Shown here: piece by piece, positions 18,213 through 27,366 of the stretch
Position numbering within the stretch: the first letter of the stretch is position 1
How the letters are laid out: every line of letters begins with the position of its first letter
NCBI RefSeq assembly: GCF_003386165.1
Contig: NZ_QRDV01000002.1
Coordinates: 124,001 to 188,000 of the forward strand
DNA length: 64,000 nucleotides
DNA from: Winogradskyella eximia
Lineage (GTDB): Bacteria; Bacteroidota; Bacteroidia; Flavobacteriales; Flavobacteriaceae
Direction of reading: 5' to 3'
Program-made: the position numbers and the translations under genes
The notes under the pieces: generated by a model
Databases searched by the model: none
The model's input: only the letters and a program-made list of their open reading frames with translations
What the model was told of the DNA's origin: nothing

Positions 18213-19703
18213 ATGATCAAAAAGTGTTTTTATATAATAGTACTAACAGTAACGTTTATGTCTTGTAAGCAGAATGAGAAGGAGAATAGTACTGATTTAG
18301 CAGTGAGTATTGACACCAATGCTAATAAAAAAAAGAGTGTATTAGGCAGAACTGTAAAAGTATACACCACTGCAGAGGGTACCGAACAAAGACTCTCGTC
18401 AGATACAGACAAGACCTTTGTTAAAGCGCAACAACCTTTAGAAACGGATGTATCTATTTTTGTGAATCCAGAAAAACAATTTCAAGAATTTTTGGGAATA
18501 GGTGGTGCCATTACGGATGCAGCTGCAGAAGTGTTTTCTAAGCTAAGTAAGGATAAACAAGAAGAATTTTTAAAGGCGTATTTCTCTGAAGAGGGTATTA
18601 ATTATAATATCATCAGAACCAGTATTCACAGCAGTGATTTCGGACTAGGAAGCCATACGTACATAGAGGAAGGCGACAAGGAACTAAAAACGTTTTCTAT
18701 TGAAAAGGATAAAGTAAAGCGTATTCCATTAATTAAAAGGGCACAAGCACTCATTAAAGACGATTTAGTATTCTATGCAAGCCCTTGGAGCCCACCAGCG
18801 TTTATGAAAACCAATAAGCACATGCTACAAGGCGGGAAATTATTACCTGAGTATTACCAAACTTGGGCAGATTATTTTGTAAAATTTATTCAGGCGTATG
18901 AAGCTGAAGGCATACCAGTTTGGGGTGTCACCATTCAAAACGAACCAATGGCTGTACAACGTTGGGAATCGTGTATTTATACAGCCGAAGAAGAACGAGA
19001 TTTTCTAAAGAATAACTTAGGGCCAACATTCGAAAAAAATGGAATGGCAGATAAGAATATCGTGGTTTGGGACCATAATAGAGACTTAATATCACATAGA
19101 GCAAACACTATTTTTGAAGATGAAGAGGCGATGAAATATGCATGGGGAATTGGGTTTCATTGGTACGAAACTTGGACAGGTGGAGAACCTAAATACGATA
19201 ACTTAAAAAACATAAAAGAATCGTTTCCATCAGTAAATCTACTATTTACTGAAGGCTGTCAAGAAAAGTTCGATCCAACACAATACCAACGCTGGTCTAA
19301 CGCGGAACGTTATGGCAATTCTATGATTAATGATTTTAATAGTGGGACTGTAGGTTGGACGGATTGGAACATTTTGTTAAATGAAAAAGGAGGACCTAAC
19401 CACGTGCAAAACTTTTGTTTTGCACCCATTCATGCAGACACGCAAAACAACGAATTAATTTATACACCGACGTATTATTACATCGGTCATTTTTCTAAAT
19501 TCATTAAACCAAAAGCAAAACGTATCAGTACAACGACAAGTAGAAGCACAATAGAAAGTACAACGTTTCAAAATCCTAACGGAGAAATAGTTACAGTTGT
19601 AATGAATAAAACAGACGAGCCTATAGCCTACAAAGTCATAGTAGGGGACGCTGAAATAGTAAACAACATCTTGCCCCATGCAATGCAATCACTAATTTAT
19701 TAA
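18213..19703 (+). CDS. GH30-family glycoside hydrolase lipoprotein, second paralogue
   Basis: A 496-residue protein with a lipobox (MSCKQNE). GH30 motifs are GIGGAITDAAAEVF, YNIIRTSIHSSDFG, YASPWSPPAFMKTN, TIQNEPMAVQRWESC with acid/base E244, and LLFTEGCQE with nucleophile E347. It differs clearly from the preceding GH30 enzyme and resembles the glucosylceramidase-like/beta-1,6-glucosidase branch (subfamily 1 or 3). One enzyme may act endo and the other exo on a beta-1,6-linked glucan. The next gene starts 18 bases after the stop. Confidence 0.85.
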   Translation: MIKKCFYIIVLTVTFMSCKQNEKENSTDLAVSIDTNANKKKSVLGRTVKVYTTAEGTEQRLSSDTDKTFVKAQQPLETDVSIFVNPEKQFQEFLGIGGAITDAAAEVFSKLSKDKQEEFLKAYFSEEGINYNIIRTSIHSSDFGLGSHTYIEEGDKELKTFSIEKDKVKRIPLIKRAQALIKDDLVFYASPWSPPAFMKTNKHMLQGGKLLPEYYQTWADYFVKFIQAYEAEGIPVWGVTIQNEPMAVQRWESCIYTAEEERDFLKNNLGPTFEKNGMADKNIVVWDHNRDLISHRANTIFEDEEAMKYAWGIGFHWYETWTGGEPKYDNLKNIKESFPSVNLLFTEGCQEKFDPTQYQRWSNAERYGNSMINDFNSGTVGWTDWNILLNEKGGPNHVQNFCFAPIHADTQNNELIYTPTYYYIGHFSKFIKPKAKRISTTTSRSTIESTTFQNPNGEIVTVVMNKTDEPIAYKVIVGDAEIVNNILPHAMQSLIY

Positions 19704-19721
19704 TTAAAACAATCTTTTATT

Positions 19722-20708
19722 ATGAAAAAAAATGACTTTATTGGCTTAATGATGCTGGCGATGCTAGTTTCTATTCAAGCATTCTCACAAGTAGATGTGA
19801 CTTTTAGGGTGGACATGACAGGGCAAACTATAGATGCTAATGGTGTTCATATAGCAGGTTCTATACAAGGTTGGGATCCCAGTACAACAATGCTTGTACA
19901 AGAAGGGACTACTGAAATTTATTCTGTGGTGTTACAAGTAAGTCCAGGATGGCAAGAATATAAATTTGTTAATGGTAATGATTGGGGTTTTGCTGAAAAT
20001 CCAAGTTACCCATGTGCAGGTACAAATGGGAATAGATACTTGTATATTAATGATTCTGGTAACAATGTCGTTTTAGAAGCCGTACCTTTTAATGGTTGTA
20101 ATGCTTCTGGAACTGGATTTGAGTTGACTTTTAATGTAGATATGTCTAGCGAAGGCACCGTGCCTGCAGGTAATGTACGTTTGGCAGGTTGGTATAACGG
20201 ATGGAATTCAGATGTGTTTGCTCTACCAAATGTAAGTGGTAACATTCATAGCGGAACCTTAAGGTTACCAACTCCATCAAATTATGCTGTGACAACGCAA
20301 TATAAATATGTAAATAATGGTGCTTGGGAAAATCTAGATCCTGCTTGTGCAACTGTTGTTTCGCCCGATAACAATAGGTTGGTAACAGCAAATAATTCTG
20401 GAGATGCTGTAGGTGATGTATTTAATGGATGTACGTATCCTTTAAGTATAGAGGATTTTACAGAAAATACATTCAAAATTAGCTATAACAAATCAGAAAG
20501 ATTAGCTAATATTTTTAGTGTAGGATACAATAATGAAATAGCAAAAGTGCAAGTGTTTGATATGAGTGGTAAATCAATTCAAACGAAAGAGCACATAACG
20601 GCAATAAATGACATTCAAATTGATTTTCAAAATCAAACAAATGGTATTTACTTTGTAAGAATAGAATCTGAAGGTAAACAATGGGTTAAGAAAATTATGA
20701 TTTACTAA
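19722..20708 (+). CDS. T9SS-secreted protein with two glycan-binding-like beta domains
   Basis: A 328-residue protein with a signal peptide (to about residue 23, AFSQ). Two related beta-sandwich domains follow at about 24-130 and 134-240. Each starts with TFRVDM or TFNVDM and has a WDP or WNS aromatic block, a YKFVNG or YKYVNNG block and a final FNGC. They resemble CBM20/CBM48-like starch-binding modules. The last ~75 residues are a type A T9SS sorting domain (VQVFDMSGKSIQ...NGIYFVRIESEGKQWVKKI). It is probably a surface-released glycan-binding protein of the PUL. No catalytic residues were recognised. Confidence 0.7.
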   Translation: MKKNDFIGLMMLAMLVSIQAFSQVDVTFRVDMTGQTIDANGVHIAGSIQGWDPSTTMLVQEGTTEIYSVVLQVSPGWQEYKFVNGNDWGFAENPSYPCAGTNGNRYLYINDSGNNVVLEAVPFNGCNASGTGFELTFNVDMSSEGTVPAGNVRLAGWYNGWNSDVFALPNVSGNIHSGTLRLPTPSNYAVTTQYKYVNNGAWENLDPACATVVSPDNNRLVTANNSGDAVGDVFNGCTYPLSIEDFTENTFKISYNKSERLANIFSVGYNNEIAKVQVFDMSGKSIQTKEHITAINDIQIDFQNQTNGIYFVRIESEGKQWVKKIMIY

Positions 20709-20733
20709 AGCAATAAATCAAATAAATGAGGAT

Positions 20734-20776
20734 AACACGTTCTGTATAAGCTTTTATCTAGAACGTGTTTTTTTTT
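20734..20776 (+). terminator. Rho-independent terminator ending the susC-to-T9SS operon
   Basis: The arms AACACGTTCT (20734-20743) and AGAACGTGTT (20760-20769) are perfect complements, and a run of T follows to 20776. It separates the glycan-capture genes from the sugar porter. Confidence 0.85.
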
Positions 20777-20797
20777 AAACTACTAATGTAATGCATC

Positions 20798-22177
20798 ATG
20801 AATAAAAAATCATACTTATTACTCATCACCATCATTTCGGCTTTAGGTGGTCTTTTATTTGGCTACGATACAGGCGTTATCAATGGCGCTCAATTTTACT
20901 TAAGCAAGTACTTTCAATTAAGTGATGCCTTAAAAGGTTGGGTAGTCGCAAGCGCACTTTTAGGCTGTTTTGTTGGCGCAATAATCGCAGGGAAATTAAG
21001 TGTTAAATTAGGAAGAAAAAGATCCTTAATTATTTCAGCGATACTGTTTGCTATCTCAGCGTTTGGGTCTGGTTTGCCTAGTATATTTCCAGAAACGGTA
21101 ACCACTTTGGTGATATTCAGAATTATTGGTGGTTTAGGTATTGGTATCGCATCCATGAATGCGCCCATGTACATCGCAGAAATTGCACCAAGTGCTATTA
21201 GAGGTAAAATGGTAACCTACTATCAATTAGCCATAGTCATAGGCTTTTTTAGTGTGTTTTTAGTCACGTATTTTATTGGTAATAACTTAACGCTTAATGA
21301 GAATATTGAATTTGGATGGAGACGCATGTTCTGGTCAGAGTTAATACCAAGTGCCTTATTCTTAATCTTGTTATTTTTTGTGCCAAAAAGCCCAAGATGG
21401 TTATGTTTAAAGGGAAAGAATGAAGAAGCGATAAAGGTGTTAAATCAACTTCAAGATGAAGAAAGTGCACAAGTAGATTACAACGAAATTCAAGCATCCT
21501 TGCATAATGAAAATGATACCGACACAAAGGTAAATTACTTTTCAAAAATCATTTTAGGCATCATAGTAATTGGCACCACCTTGTCAGTATTACAACAGTT
21601 TACAGGCATTAATGCCGTACTATATTACGGAGCTGATATTTTTGAAAAAGCCTTAGGGTTTGGTCAAGAAGATGTGCTACAACAGCAAATTCTGTTAGCA
21701 TTTATCAATGTCGTATTCACTTTCGTTGCCATGTTTACAGTAGATAAATTTGGAAGAAAACCATTGATTTATATTGGTTCCACCGGAATGATTATCGGTT
21801 TTTTACTTTTAGGAGTCACTTTACAGCAACAAAATGTAGGCATCCTATCCTTATTAGGCATCTTAATATTTATAGCGTCATTTTCGTTGTCTATGGGACC
21901 TGTAGTATGGGTATTATTATCAGAAATGTTTCCAAATAAAATAAGAAGTGTAGCCATGTCAATTGCGGTATCAGCACAATGGGCAGCAAATTTTGTAGTA
22001 TCACAATCATTCCCAATGGTAGTAGGTAGTGAAACCAATAACAATGCTTTTTGGAATGGCTCTTTACCGTACTTTATTTTCATAGGATTTATCATAGTAA
22101 TCATTATAGTGACCTATAAATTTGTCCCTGAAACAAAAGGAAAATCATTAGAAAAACTAGAAGACATCTGGAAATAG
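20798..22177 (+). CDS. MFS sugar porter (sugar:H+ symporter)
   Basis: A 459-residue protein with twelve predicted membrane helices and the sugar-porter signatures: GGLLFGYDTGVINGA in helix 1, KLGRKRS in the 2-3 loop, QQFTGINAVLYYG in helix 7, DKFGRKPL in the 8-9 loop, and PETKGKSLEKLE at the end. It most resembles the XylE/Glf/GalP family for hexose or pentose uptake across the inner membrane. It probably imports glucose released by the GH30 enzymes. It has its own start after the upstream terminator. Confidence 0.88.
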   Translation: MNKKSYLLLITIISALGGLLFGYDTGVINGAQFYLSKYFQLSDALKGWVVASALLGCFVGAIIAGKLSVKLGRKRSLIISAILFAISAFGSGLPSIFPETVTTLVIFRIIGGLGIGIASMNAPMYIAEIAPSAIRGKMVTYYQLAIVIGFFSVFLVTYFIGNNLTLNENIEFGWRRMFWSELIPSALFLILLFFVPKSPRWLCLKGKNEEAIKVLNQLQDEESAQVDYNEIQASLHNENDTDTKVNYFSKIILGIIVIGTTLSVLQQFTGINAVLYYGADIFEKALGFGQEDVLQQQILLAFINVVFTFVAMFTVDKFGRKPLIYIGSTGMIIGFLLLGVTLQQQNVGILSLLGILIFIASFSLSMGPVVWVLLSEMFPNKIRSVAMSIAVSAQWAANFVVSQSFPMVVGSETNNNAFWNGSLPYFIFIGFIIVIIIVTYKFVPETKGKSLEKLEDIWK

Positions 22178-22235
22178 TGCTAATACACTAACACTTATGT
22201 ATTGAAAGAATAAAAAAAGTAAAAGCAAGATGACG

Positions 22236-22363
22236 TAGGAGTGAAGTATAACGTGTGTGGAACGGAAGTGAATATGTTAATTTCATACATTTGCAGTATG
22301 ACACACGATTTACCTAGAATAGTAAAGAACCGTAATCGTTTCCAAAATTATATGTTGCCTTGA
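22236..22363 (+). pseudogene. Truncated copy of the araC-family gene promoter and 5' end
   Basis: Bases 22236-22320 match 26327-26411, including the TACATTTG box (22286-22293) and the start codon (22298). The copy reads MTHDLPRIVKNRNRF... and stops at 22361-22363. After about eight codons it runs into R-element sequence. The intact gene begins MTHDLPKIAYE. The sequence shows a partial duplication joined to a mobile or repeated element. Confidence 0.75.
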
Positions 22364-22450
22364 TTTTTTTTGTTTAGCTCACGCGTTAATATTGTTTTAA
22401 GTGTTCCTGAATCTTCGATGTCTTTTGTTTCAAGACAAGAGACATCGAAA
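22322..22450 (+). repeat. R element copy 2 (3' half only)
   Basis: It begins at the CCGTAATCGTTTCC block and matches the 3' half of the copy at 31139-31430, including the tail TAGCTCACGCGTTAATATTG. The 5' half is absent and is replaced by the truncated araC-family fragment. A small frame through it (22401-22604) has no merit as a gene. Confidence 0.75.
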
Positions 22451-22467
22451 AACATTCATACCCCTAA

Positions 22468-22530
22468 TGTCAGTTCGAGTGTTTCTTAATTCAAAGTGCA
22501 AAAAAGAATTAAGAAATGTATCGAGAACCC
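22468..22530. repeat. REP-like palindromic unit
   Basis: A GTCAGTTCGAGTG start, the complementary arms TTTCTTAATTC and GAATTAAGAAA, then GTATCGAGAACC. Related units occur at 58475-58526 and 59701-59810. The stretch from 22531 to 22705 holds nothing else recognisable except low-complexity A/C-rich leader sequence. Confidence 0.6.
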
Positions 22531-22705
22531 ATCTTCAAAAACCCAAAACAAACTCCAAACTCTTCTCAAACGCAATTTTTTTCACAAAAAAATGTTATTT
22601 ATAAATCAAGGTTAATTTTAAGACCCTATTATTACAAAATCAAAACCTTGTAAATCAATCAGCAACAACAAACAACCATCAATCAAAATCAATCAACCAC
22701 CAATC

Positions 22706-25700
22706 ATGATATCTAAACCGCTTTTACTACTGCTATTCATCATAGCAACATTATCCAATGCTCAAAACACAAACCCATCCACTAGCAGCACAGCTCAAGA
22801 AACAATTAATGGCACAGTAATAGCCAAGGATGACAATACGCCATTGCCATATGCTTATTTAAAAATAGATAAAGTAGGTTTAGGAACGGTAACGGATGGT
22901 AACGGTAAATTTCAAATCACCATTCCCAAAAAATACGACACCTATACCATCACCATAAGTTACTTAGGGTTCGAGGATTTAAAAATCAATATAACCGATT
23001 TTAAAGCTAAAAACGGAAATGCCTTTTACATGACACCTGAAGCCGTGTCTCTAGATGAAGTCTTTGTAGAAAAACAAAAGAAACTGCCTAGCGCCAAATC
23101 ATTATTACGAAAAGTCATTAAGAACATACCTGATAATTATACCAGTACACCTGCATTACTCACAGGCTATTATCGGGAAACCATGAAAGAAAATGGTGTG
23201 TACATTAAATACACAGATGCCGCATGTCAGTATTACGAAGCGCCTTACAGCAAAAAGAAATACAAATGGAGAGATTACCAAAGTCCTTATGATTTTTCAA
23301 TGAGTAGTGGCACCTTCAACTTCAGCGATAATTCCTTACACCGCATTCATTTTCATCATCAAACCTTAAAAGACGAACAAGTCAACATCATCAATTCACG
23401 CTCAAGTAGCAATTTAAGTCAACGCGATTTTAAAGCCAATATAGAAGGTGGTCCTTTAGGTTTATTCGCCAGAAACCGTGTAAAATACCAACAGAGTTTT
23501 CTCGGTAAAAAAGCAACGCGCGATTTCACCTATGCCGTGTCAGAAGAACTAGACAGCGAAACCGGCAATTGGTTATACGTCCTAGATTTTCATACCAAAA
23601 CCACTAAAGCAGATTTAGATGCCGTAGCATCACCTAAAGGAAGAAATAGAAAACAATGGGTAAAGGCGAACAAACGCAAACTACTAAAAGGTAAAATCTA
23701 CATAGACCAAAAGGATTTGGCTGTTGTACGTTATGAGTGTGTCATACCCAATCAACTCAAAGAATACTTTTGTGGCTACAAATTCAACCAAGTAAAGCAT
23801 TTCGATTACAAACTAGACGTGCGGTTTAAGAAAAAAGGCAATCAATACTACGTGGATAATATGAGGCACGAGGATGAGTTCATCTACAAAGATAGCATCA
23901 GTTTAGCCACAACCTATTATTCGGCGATTTCCGAATTTAAGACCACAGCCATCAGCACCCAAAACGTTAAGAAATTCGCTAGAGACGACAATTTCGCCAA
24001 TACATCATCCAATCAGTTGTATGAGTTCCCACTAGATTATGATGCGGATTTCTGGCAAAACTACACCTCTAAAAACCCACTAGCCACTATCGATACCACC
24101 ATCAGAAAAGATATGGAATTCGAGAAAACCCTAGAAAAACAATTTAAAGACAAGCACATCCGAAACGATTCCATGCCTGCACCAATCGCTGAAATTAAAC
24201 CGTCTAGCTTTAAGATTCATGGTGAAACCTATACCGACAATTATGCATGGTTAAAGGATACCAAAGCGCCTAAAAACAATAAACCAGTAATGGATTATCT
24301 GCGCCAAGAAAACGAATACACCGACAACTATAATATTCCACTAAAAAAAGCACAACGGAACATCTACAAGCTATTAGTAAGCCATGTCGAAAAAAATACC
24401 TCCTCATTGCCTGTTAAAAAAAATGGCTATTTCTATTACACCACTTATAGCGAAGACGATGAATATCCTATCTATTACCGAAAAGCAGTAGCAAACGATA
24501 CCATCCCAGAAGAGCTGCTCAATGTTAATGAACGCGCTAAAGAGAAAGCGTATTATACAGCAAGTTTAGGAGCTGTAAGTCCAAATAACCAACGCATAGC
24601 GGTCTATGAAAACACCACAGGAACAGACGAGTACACCTTAAAAATAAAAGACCTCACTAACCGCACTTTTTTAACCGATTCTATTATTGGTGTTAGTGGC
24701 ATGACATGGTTAGATAACAATACCTTTTTGTACGTCAACATCGAAAAAGGCACCTATCGTGCCTCTAAAGTCATGCGTCATATCTTAGGCACCAATGCTA
24801 AAACCGATGCGGTTATTTACGAAGAAAAAGACCCAATGTTTGGGGTGAGCATTCAAAAATCAAAGTCCAAAGACTATATTTTCTTAAGGTCTGGTAGTAG
24901 CACATCATCAGAAGTATGGTTCTTAAAAGCCGATAACCCAACAGGCGATTTCAAAATCATTCAACCACGCGAAAAAAATCACCTCTATGGTGTAGCGCAT
25001 CACAAAGACCAGTTTTATATCGTTACCAATAAAAACGCTCTCAACTATAAAATTGCAACAGTACCTGTGGCAGACGTCTCTAAAGGGAAATGGACAGATC
25101 TTATTCCACATCAAAATGGAGTGTTGATTCAAGACTTGCAAGTGTTCGATAACTACCTCGTTATCAACGAAAAGGAAAATGCACAAGCACGCCTTAAAAT
25201 TATCAACCAAACCACGCAAAAGAGTCATTTTATCAAGTTGAAAGAAGACTTTTACAATATTAGTATGGGGTATAACCCAGAGTTCGCCACCGATAGTTTA
25301 CAGTTCAGTTACAGTTCATTCGAAACACCAACAACCACGTTTAACTATCACATGGACACCAAAAAGAAACGGTTGGTGAAACAACATAGCAAACCTATTG
25401 AGCATCCTTTCTACAAATATGTTGTAGAACGCAAATGGGTTACGGCTAAAGATGGCAAACTAATTCCGCTCACTCTTATCAGCCACAAATGGCGTGCGAA
25501 ACGAAAAGGCAATAACCACAAAGTCTATTTAACTTCTTATGGTTCTTACGGTTCTGGTCAAGGCATTCCTGGCGGACCAACAGTACATCATTTGGTCAAC
25601 TCTGGCTATGTTTATGCCATTGCACACATTAGAGGAGGCGATGATATGGGCAAAGAATGGTACGAGGATGGGAAACTATTTAATAAGAAAAATACCTTTT

Positions 25701-26254
25701 CAGATTTTATAGCCTGTGCCGACTATCTCGTCGCAGAAAATTATGCCAAAGAAGGCAGCATTGTAGCCTCAGGTGGAAGCGCAGGAGGTTTATTAATGGG
25801 AGCTGTGGTTAATGAACGCCCAGAATTATTCAATACCGTCATTCTAGACGTTCCTTTTGTAGATGTCATTAATACCATGCTAGACGAAAACTTACCATTA
25901 ACCGTGGGTGAGTTTGAAGAATGGGGAAATCCTAAAAACAAAAAGCAGTACCAATACATCAAATCCTATAGTCCTTATGACAATGTAAAAGCGCAAGACT
26001 ATCCCAATTTGTTGTTCTTTACAGGACTCAACGATACCAGAGTAGGGTATTGGGAACCGGCTAAAATGGTAGCCAAACTAAGAGCCACTAAAACCGATGA
26101 TAATCTACTGCTATTAAAAACAGACTTTTCTAATGGCCATTCTGGTGGTTCTGGCAGATTTGCTGGGTTTAGAGATAGTGCGTATCATTTAGCTTTGATT
26201 TTTGAGTTGGAGCGATTGAGAAAAGCGAAGGAGTTAAAGATGTCTAAACCTTAA
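22706..26254 (+). CDS. Carboxypeptidase-regulatory-domain protein fused to S9 prolyl oligopeptidase
   Basis: A 1182-residue secreted protein (signal to about residue 19). Residues ~32-110 form a carboxypeptidase-D-regulatory-like Ig domain (INGTVIAKDDNTPLPYAYLKI). Residues ~110-480 match the rest of the flavobacterial carboxypeptidase-like regulatory protein family, ending in YDADFWQNYTS...LEKQF. From ~495 a complete S9A peptidase follows: a beta-propeller, then a hydrolase domain with GGSAGG (S1025), LNDTRVGYW (D1110) and NGHSGGSGR (H1145). The two halves are normally separate proteins. It is probably an envelope peptidase; the N-terminal half may anchor or orient it. Confidence 0.8.
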   Translation: MISKPLLLLLFIIATLSNAQNTNPSTSSTAQETINGTVIAKDDNTPLPYAYLKIDKVGLGTVTDGNGKFQITIPKKYDTYTITISYLGFEDLKINITDFKAKNGNAFYMTPEAVSLDEVFVEKQKKLPSAKSLLRKVIKNIPDNYTSTPALLTGYYRETMKENGVYIKYTDAACQYYEAPYSKKKYKWRDYQSPYDFSMSSGTFNFSDNSLHRIHFHHQTLKDEQVNIINSRSSSNLSQRDFKANIEGGPLGLFARNRVKYQQSFLGKKATRDFTYAVSEELDSETGNWLYVLDFHTKTTKADLDAVASPKGRNRKQWVKANKRKLLKGKIYIDQKDLAVVRYECVIPNQLKEYFCGYKFNQVKHFDYKLDVRFKKKGNQYYVDNMRHEDEFIYKDSISLATTYYSAISEFKTTAISTQNVKKFARDDNFANTSSNQLYEFPLDYDADFWQNYTSKNPLATIDTTIRKDMEFEKTLEKQFKDKHIRNDSMPAPIAEIKPSSFKIHGETYTDNYAWLKDTKAPKNNKPVMDYLRQENEYTDNYNIPLKKAQRNIYKLLVSHVEKNTSSLPVKKNGYFYYTTYSEDDEYPIYYRKAVANDTIPEELLNVNERAKEKAYYTASLGAVSPNNQRIAVYENTTGTDEYTLKIKDLTNRTFLTDSIIGVSGMTWLDNNTFLYVNIEKGTYRASKVMRHILGTNAKTDAVIYEEKDPMFGVSIQKSKSKDYIFLRSGSSTSSEVWFLKADNPTGDFKIIQPREKNHLYGVAHHKDQFYIVTNKNALNYKIATVPVADVSKGKWTDLIPHQNGVLIQDLQVFDNYLVINEKENAQARLKIINQTTQKSHFIKLKEDFYNISMGYNPEFATDSLQFSYSSFETPTTTFNYHMDTKKKRLVKQHSKPIEHPFYKYVVERKWVTAKDGKLIPLTLISHKWRAKRKGNNHKVYLTSYGSYGSGQGIPGGPTVHHLVNSGYVYAIAHIRGGDDMGKEWYEDGKLFNKKNTFSDFIACADYLVAENYAKEGSIVASGGSAGGLLMGAVVNERPELFNTVILDVPFVDVINTMLDENLPLTVGEFEEWGNPKNKKQYQYIKSYSPYDNVKAQDYPNLLFFTGLNDTRVGYWEPAKMVAKLRATKTDDNLLLLKTDFSNGHSGGSGRFAGFRDSAYHLALIFELERLRKAKELKMSKP

Positions 26255-26326
26255 GGTCATTTAGACACCAATCGCCAGTTGGAGTATCCCAACCATTCCA
26301 CAATAAAACATTAAAAGCCCTCTACA

Positions 26327-26411
26327 TAGGAGTGAAGTATAGCCTCTGTAGAACGGAAGTGAATATGTTAATTTCATACATTTGCAGTATGACACATGAT
26401 TTACCTAAAAT
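26327..26411 (+). repeat. Promoter/5' segment shared with the truncated copy at 22236
   Basis: It matches 22236-22320 over 85 bases. It spans the AGGAGTGAAGTATA block, the -7 box and the first seven codons of the AraC-family gene. An AAGTGGAATGTGTGTGGAA-type block upstream of higB (43250) and of the Hachiman-like cassette (47040) is distantly similar. Confidence 0.7.
26377..26384 (+). promoter_or_regulatory. -7 box (TACATTTG) directly upstream of the AraC-family start
   Basis: A perfect TAnnTTTG box ends four bases before the ATG at 26389. The transcript would begin at or next to the start codon. It is preserved in the truncated copy (22286-22293). Confidence 0.5.
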
Positions 26412-27264
26412 AGCCTATGAATCAAACATTGAATTAGATATTGAAGTAATGACTTTTGCCGAAACTTACAACAAGTTAAGTAAGTCTTCGCACGATCCCT
26501 TTTCTTCACATAGAATCTTATTTCATCTTATTCTAATTGTAACTAAAAACTCGTATTCTCATGTTGTCGATTTTAAATCTTATACGCTAGTTGAAGGAAG
26601 TTCTATATTTATTGCTAAAAATCAGATACATCATTTTACCAAAGAATTAAAAAATGCGGATGGCTATTGTATTGTTTTCAATAGTGCATTTGTAGACAAA
26701 TCGCATTACTTGTTAAGTAACCTCAATCTAAACCGGTTATTTAATTACCATATTGAAGCACCAGTGATCCATCAAAAAGAAATGGACAATGATAACCTTA
26801 TAAGTATAGCAAATAATCTACGTAATGAATACACGTTTGCTAATGATTTTCGCAAATCAGAGATCTTAAGTAATCTACTACATGTATTACTACTCAAAGC
26901 AGAGAGAGCTAAAGAAAATCAGTCTGTTAAAGACGTCAATTTACAGTGGTTAGAAAAATTTACAGCATTTAAAGATATGCTAGAGATGGAATATGCAAAC
27001 ACTAGAAATTCAAGAGATTATGCTTCTAAATTATTTATCTCATATAAGTTTTTAAATGATATTGTAAAGACCTTAACGGGCAAAACGGTAAAAGCTTTTA
27101 TTGATGATTTTGTAACTATTGAAATTAAACGCTATTTGGTAACAACGTCACTATCTGTTAAAGAAATAAGTTATAAAACAGGATTTGAAGAGCCTGCTAA
27201 TATGGTGCGGTTTTTTAGGAAAAAAACAACATTTACACCACTCAAATTTAGAGAACTAAAATAA
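26389..27264 (+). CDS. AraC-family transcriptional regulator
   Basis: I place the start at ATG 26389 (MTHDLPKIAYE), giving ~291 residues. The frame is open further upstream, but that region is promoter, and its copy at 22236 carries the same ATG. The N-terminal half is a cupin-like sensing domain (FHLILIVTKNSYSHVVDF...YTLVEGSSIFIAKNQIHHF). The C-terminal ~100 residues are the double HTH (RDYASKLFISYKFLNDIVKTLTG...VKEISYKTGFEEPANMVRFFRKKTTFTPLKFREL). It probably controls the downstream MBL-fold, MoaF-like and methyltransferase genes. Confidence 0.85.
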   Translation: MTHDLPKIAYESNIELDIEVMTFAETYNKLSKSSHDPFSSHRILFHLILIVTKNSYSHVVDFKSYTLVEGSSIFIAKNQIHHFTKELKNADGYCIVFNSAFVDKSHYLLSNLNLNRLFNYHIEAPVIHQKEMDNDNLISIANNLRNEYTFANDFRKSEILSNLLHVLLLKAERAKENQSVKDVNLQWLEKFTAFKDMLEMEYANTRNSRDYASKLFISYKFLNDIVKTLTGKTVKAFIDDFVTIEIKRYLVTTSLSVKEISYKTGFEEPANMVRFFRKKTTFTPLKFRELK

Positions 27265-27366
27265 CACTCGGTTACACTTTTACCATTTTTATCATCATTT
27301 TGATAATCTTAATACTGAAGCATTGCTACATCTTTGCAGTATTAATAATTAACATAAAAAATAAAA

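Noticed and set aside
11000..20700. Minus-strand open frames overlapping the PUL genes
   Set aside because: They are short, lack family resemblance, and lie wholly within strong plus-strand genes.
22401..22604. 67-residue frame in the R-element region
   Set aside because: It runs through repeat and REP-like palindromic sequence, and no equivalent frame is conserved in the other R copies.
26332..26388. N-terminal extension of the AraC-family protein to an upstream in-frame ATG
   Set aside because: This stretch contains the -7 promoter box and is shared with the truncated copy as promoter sequence.
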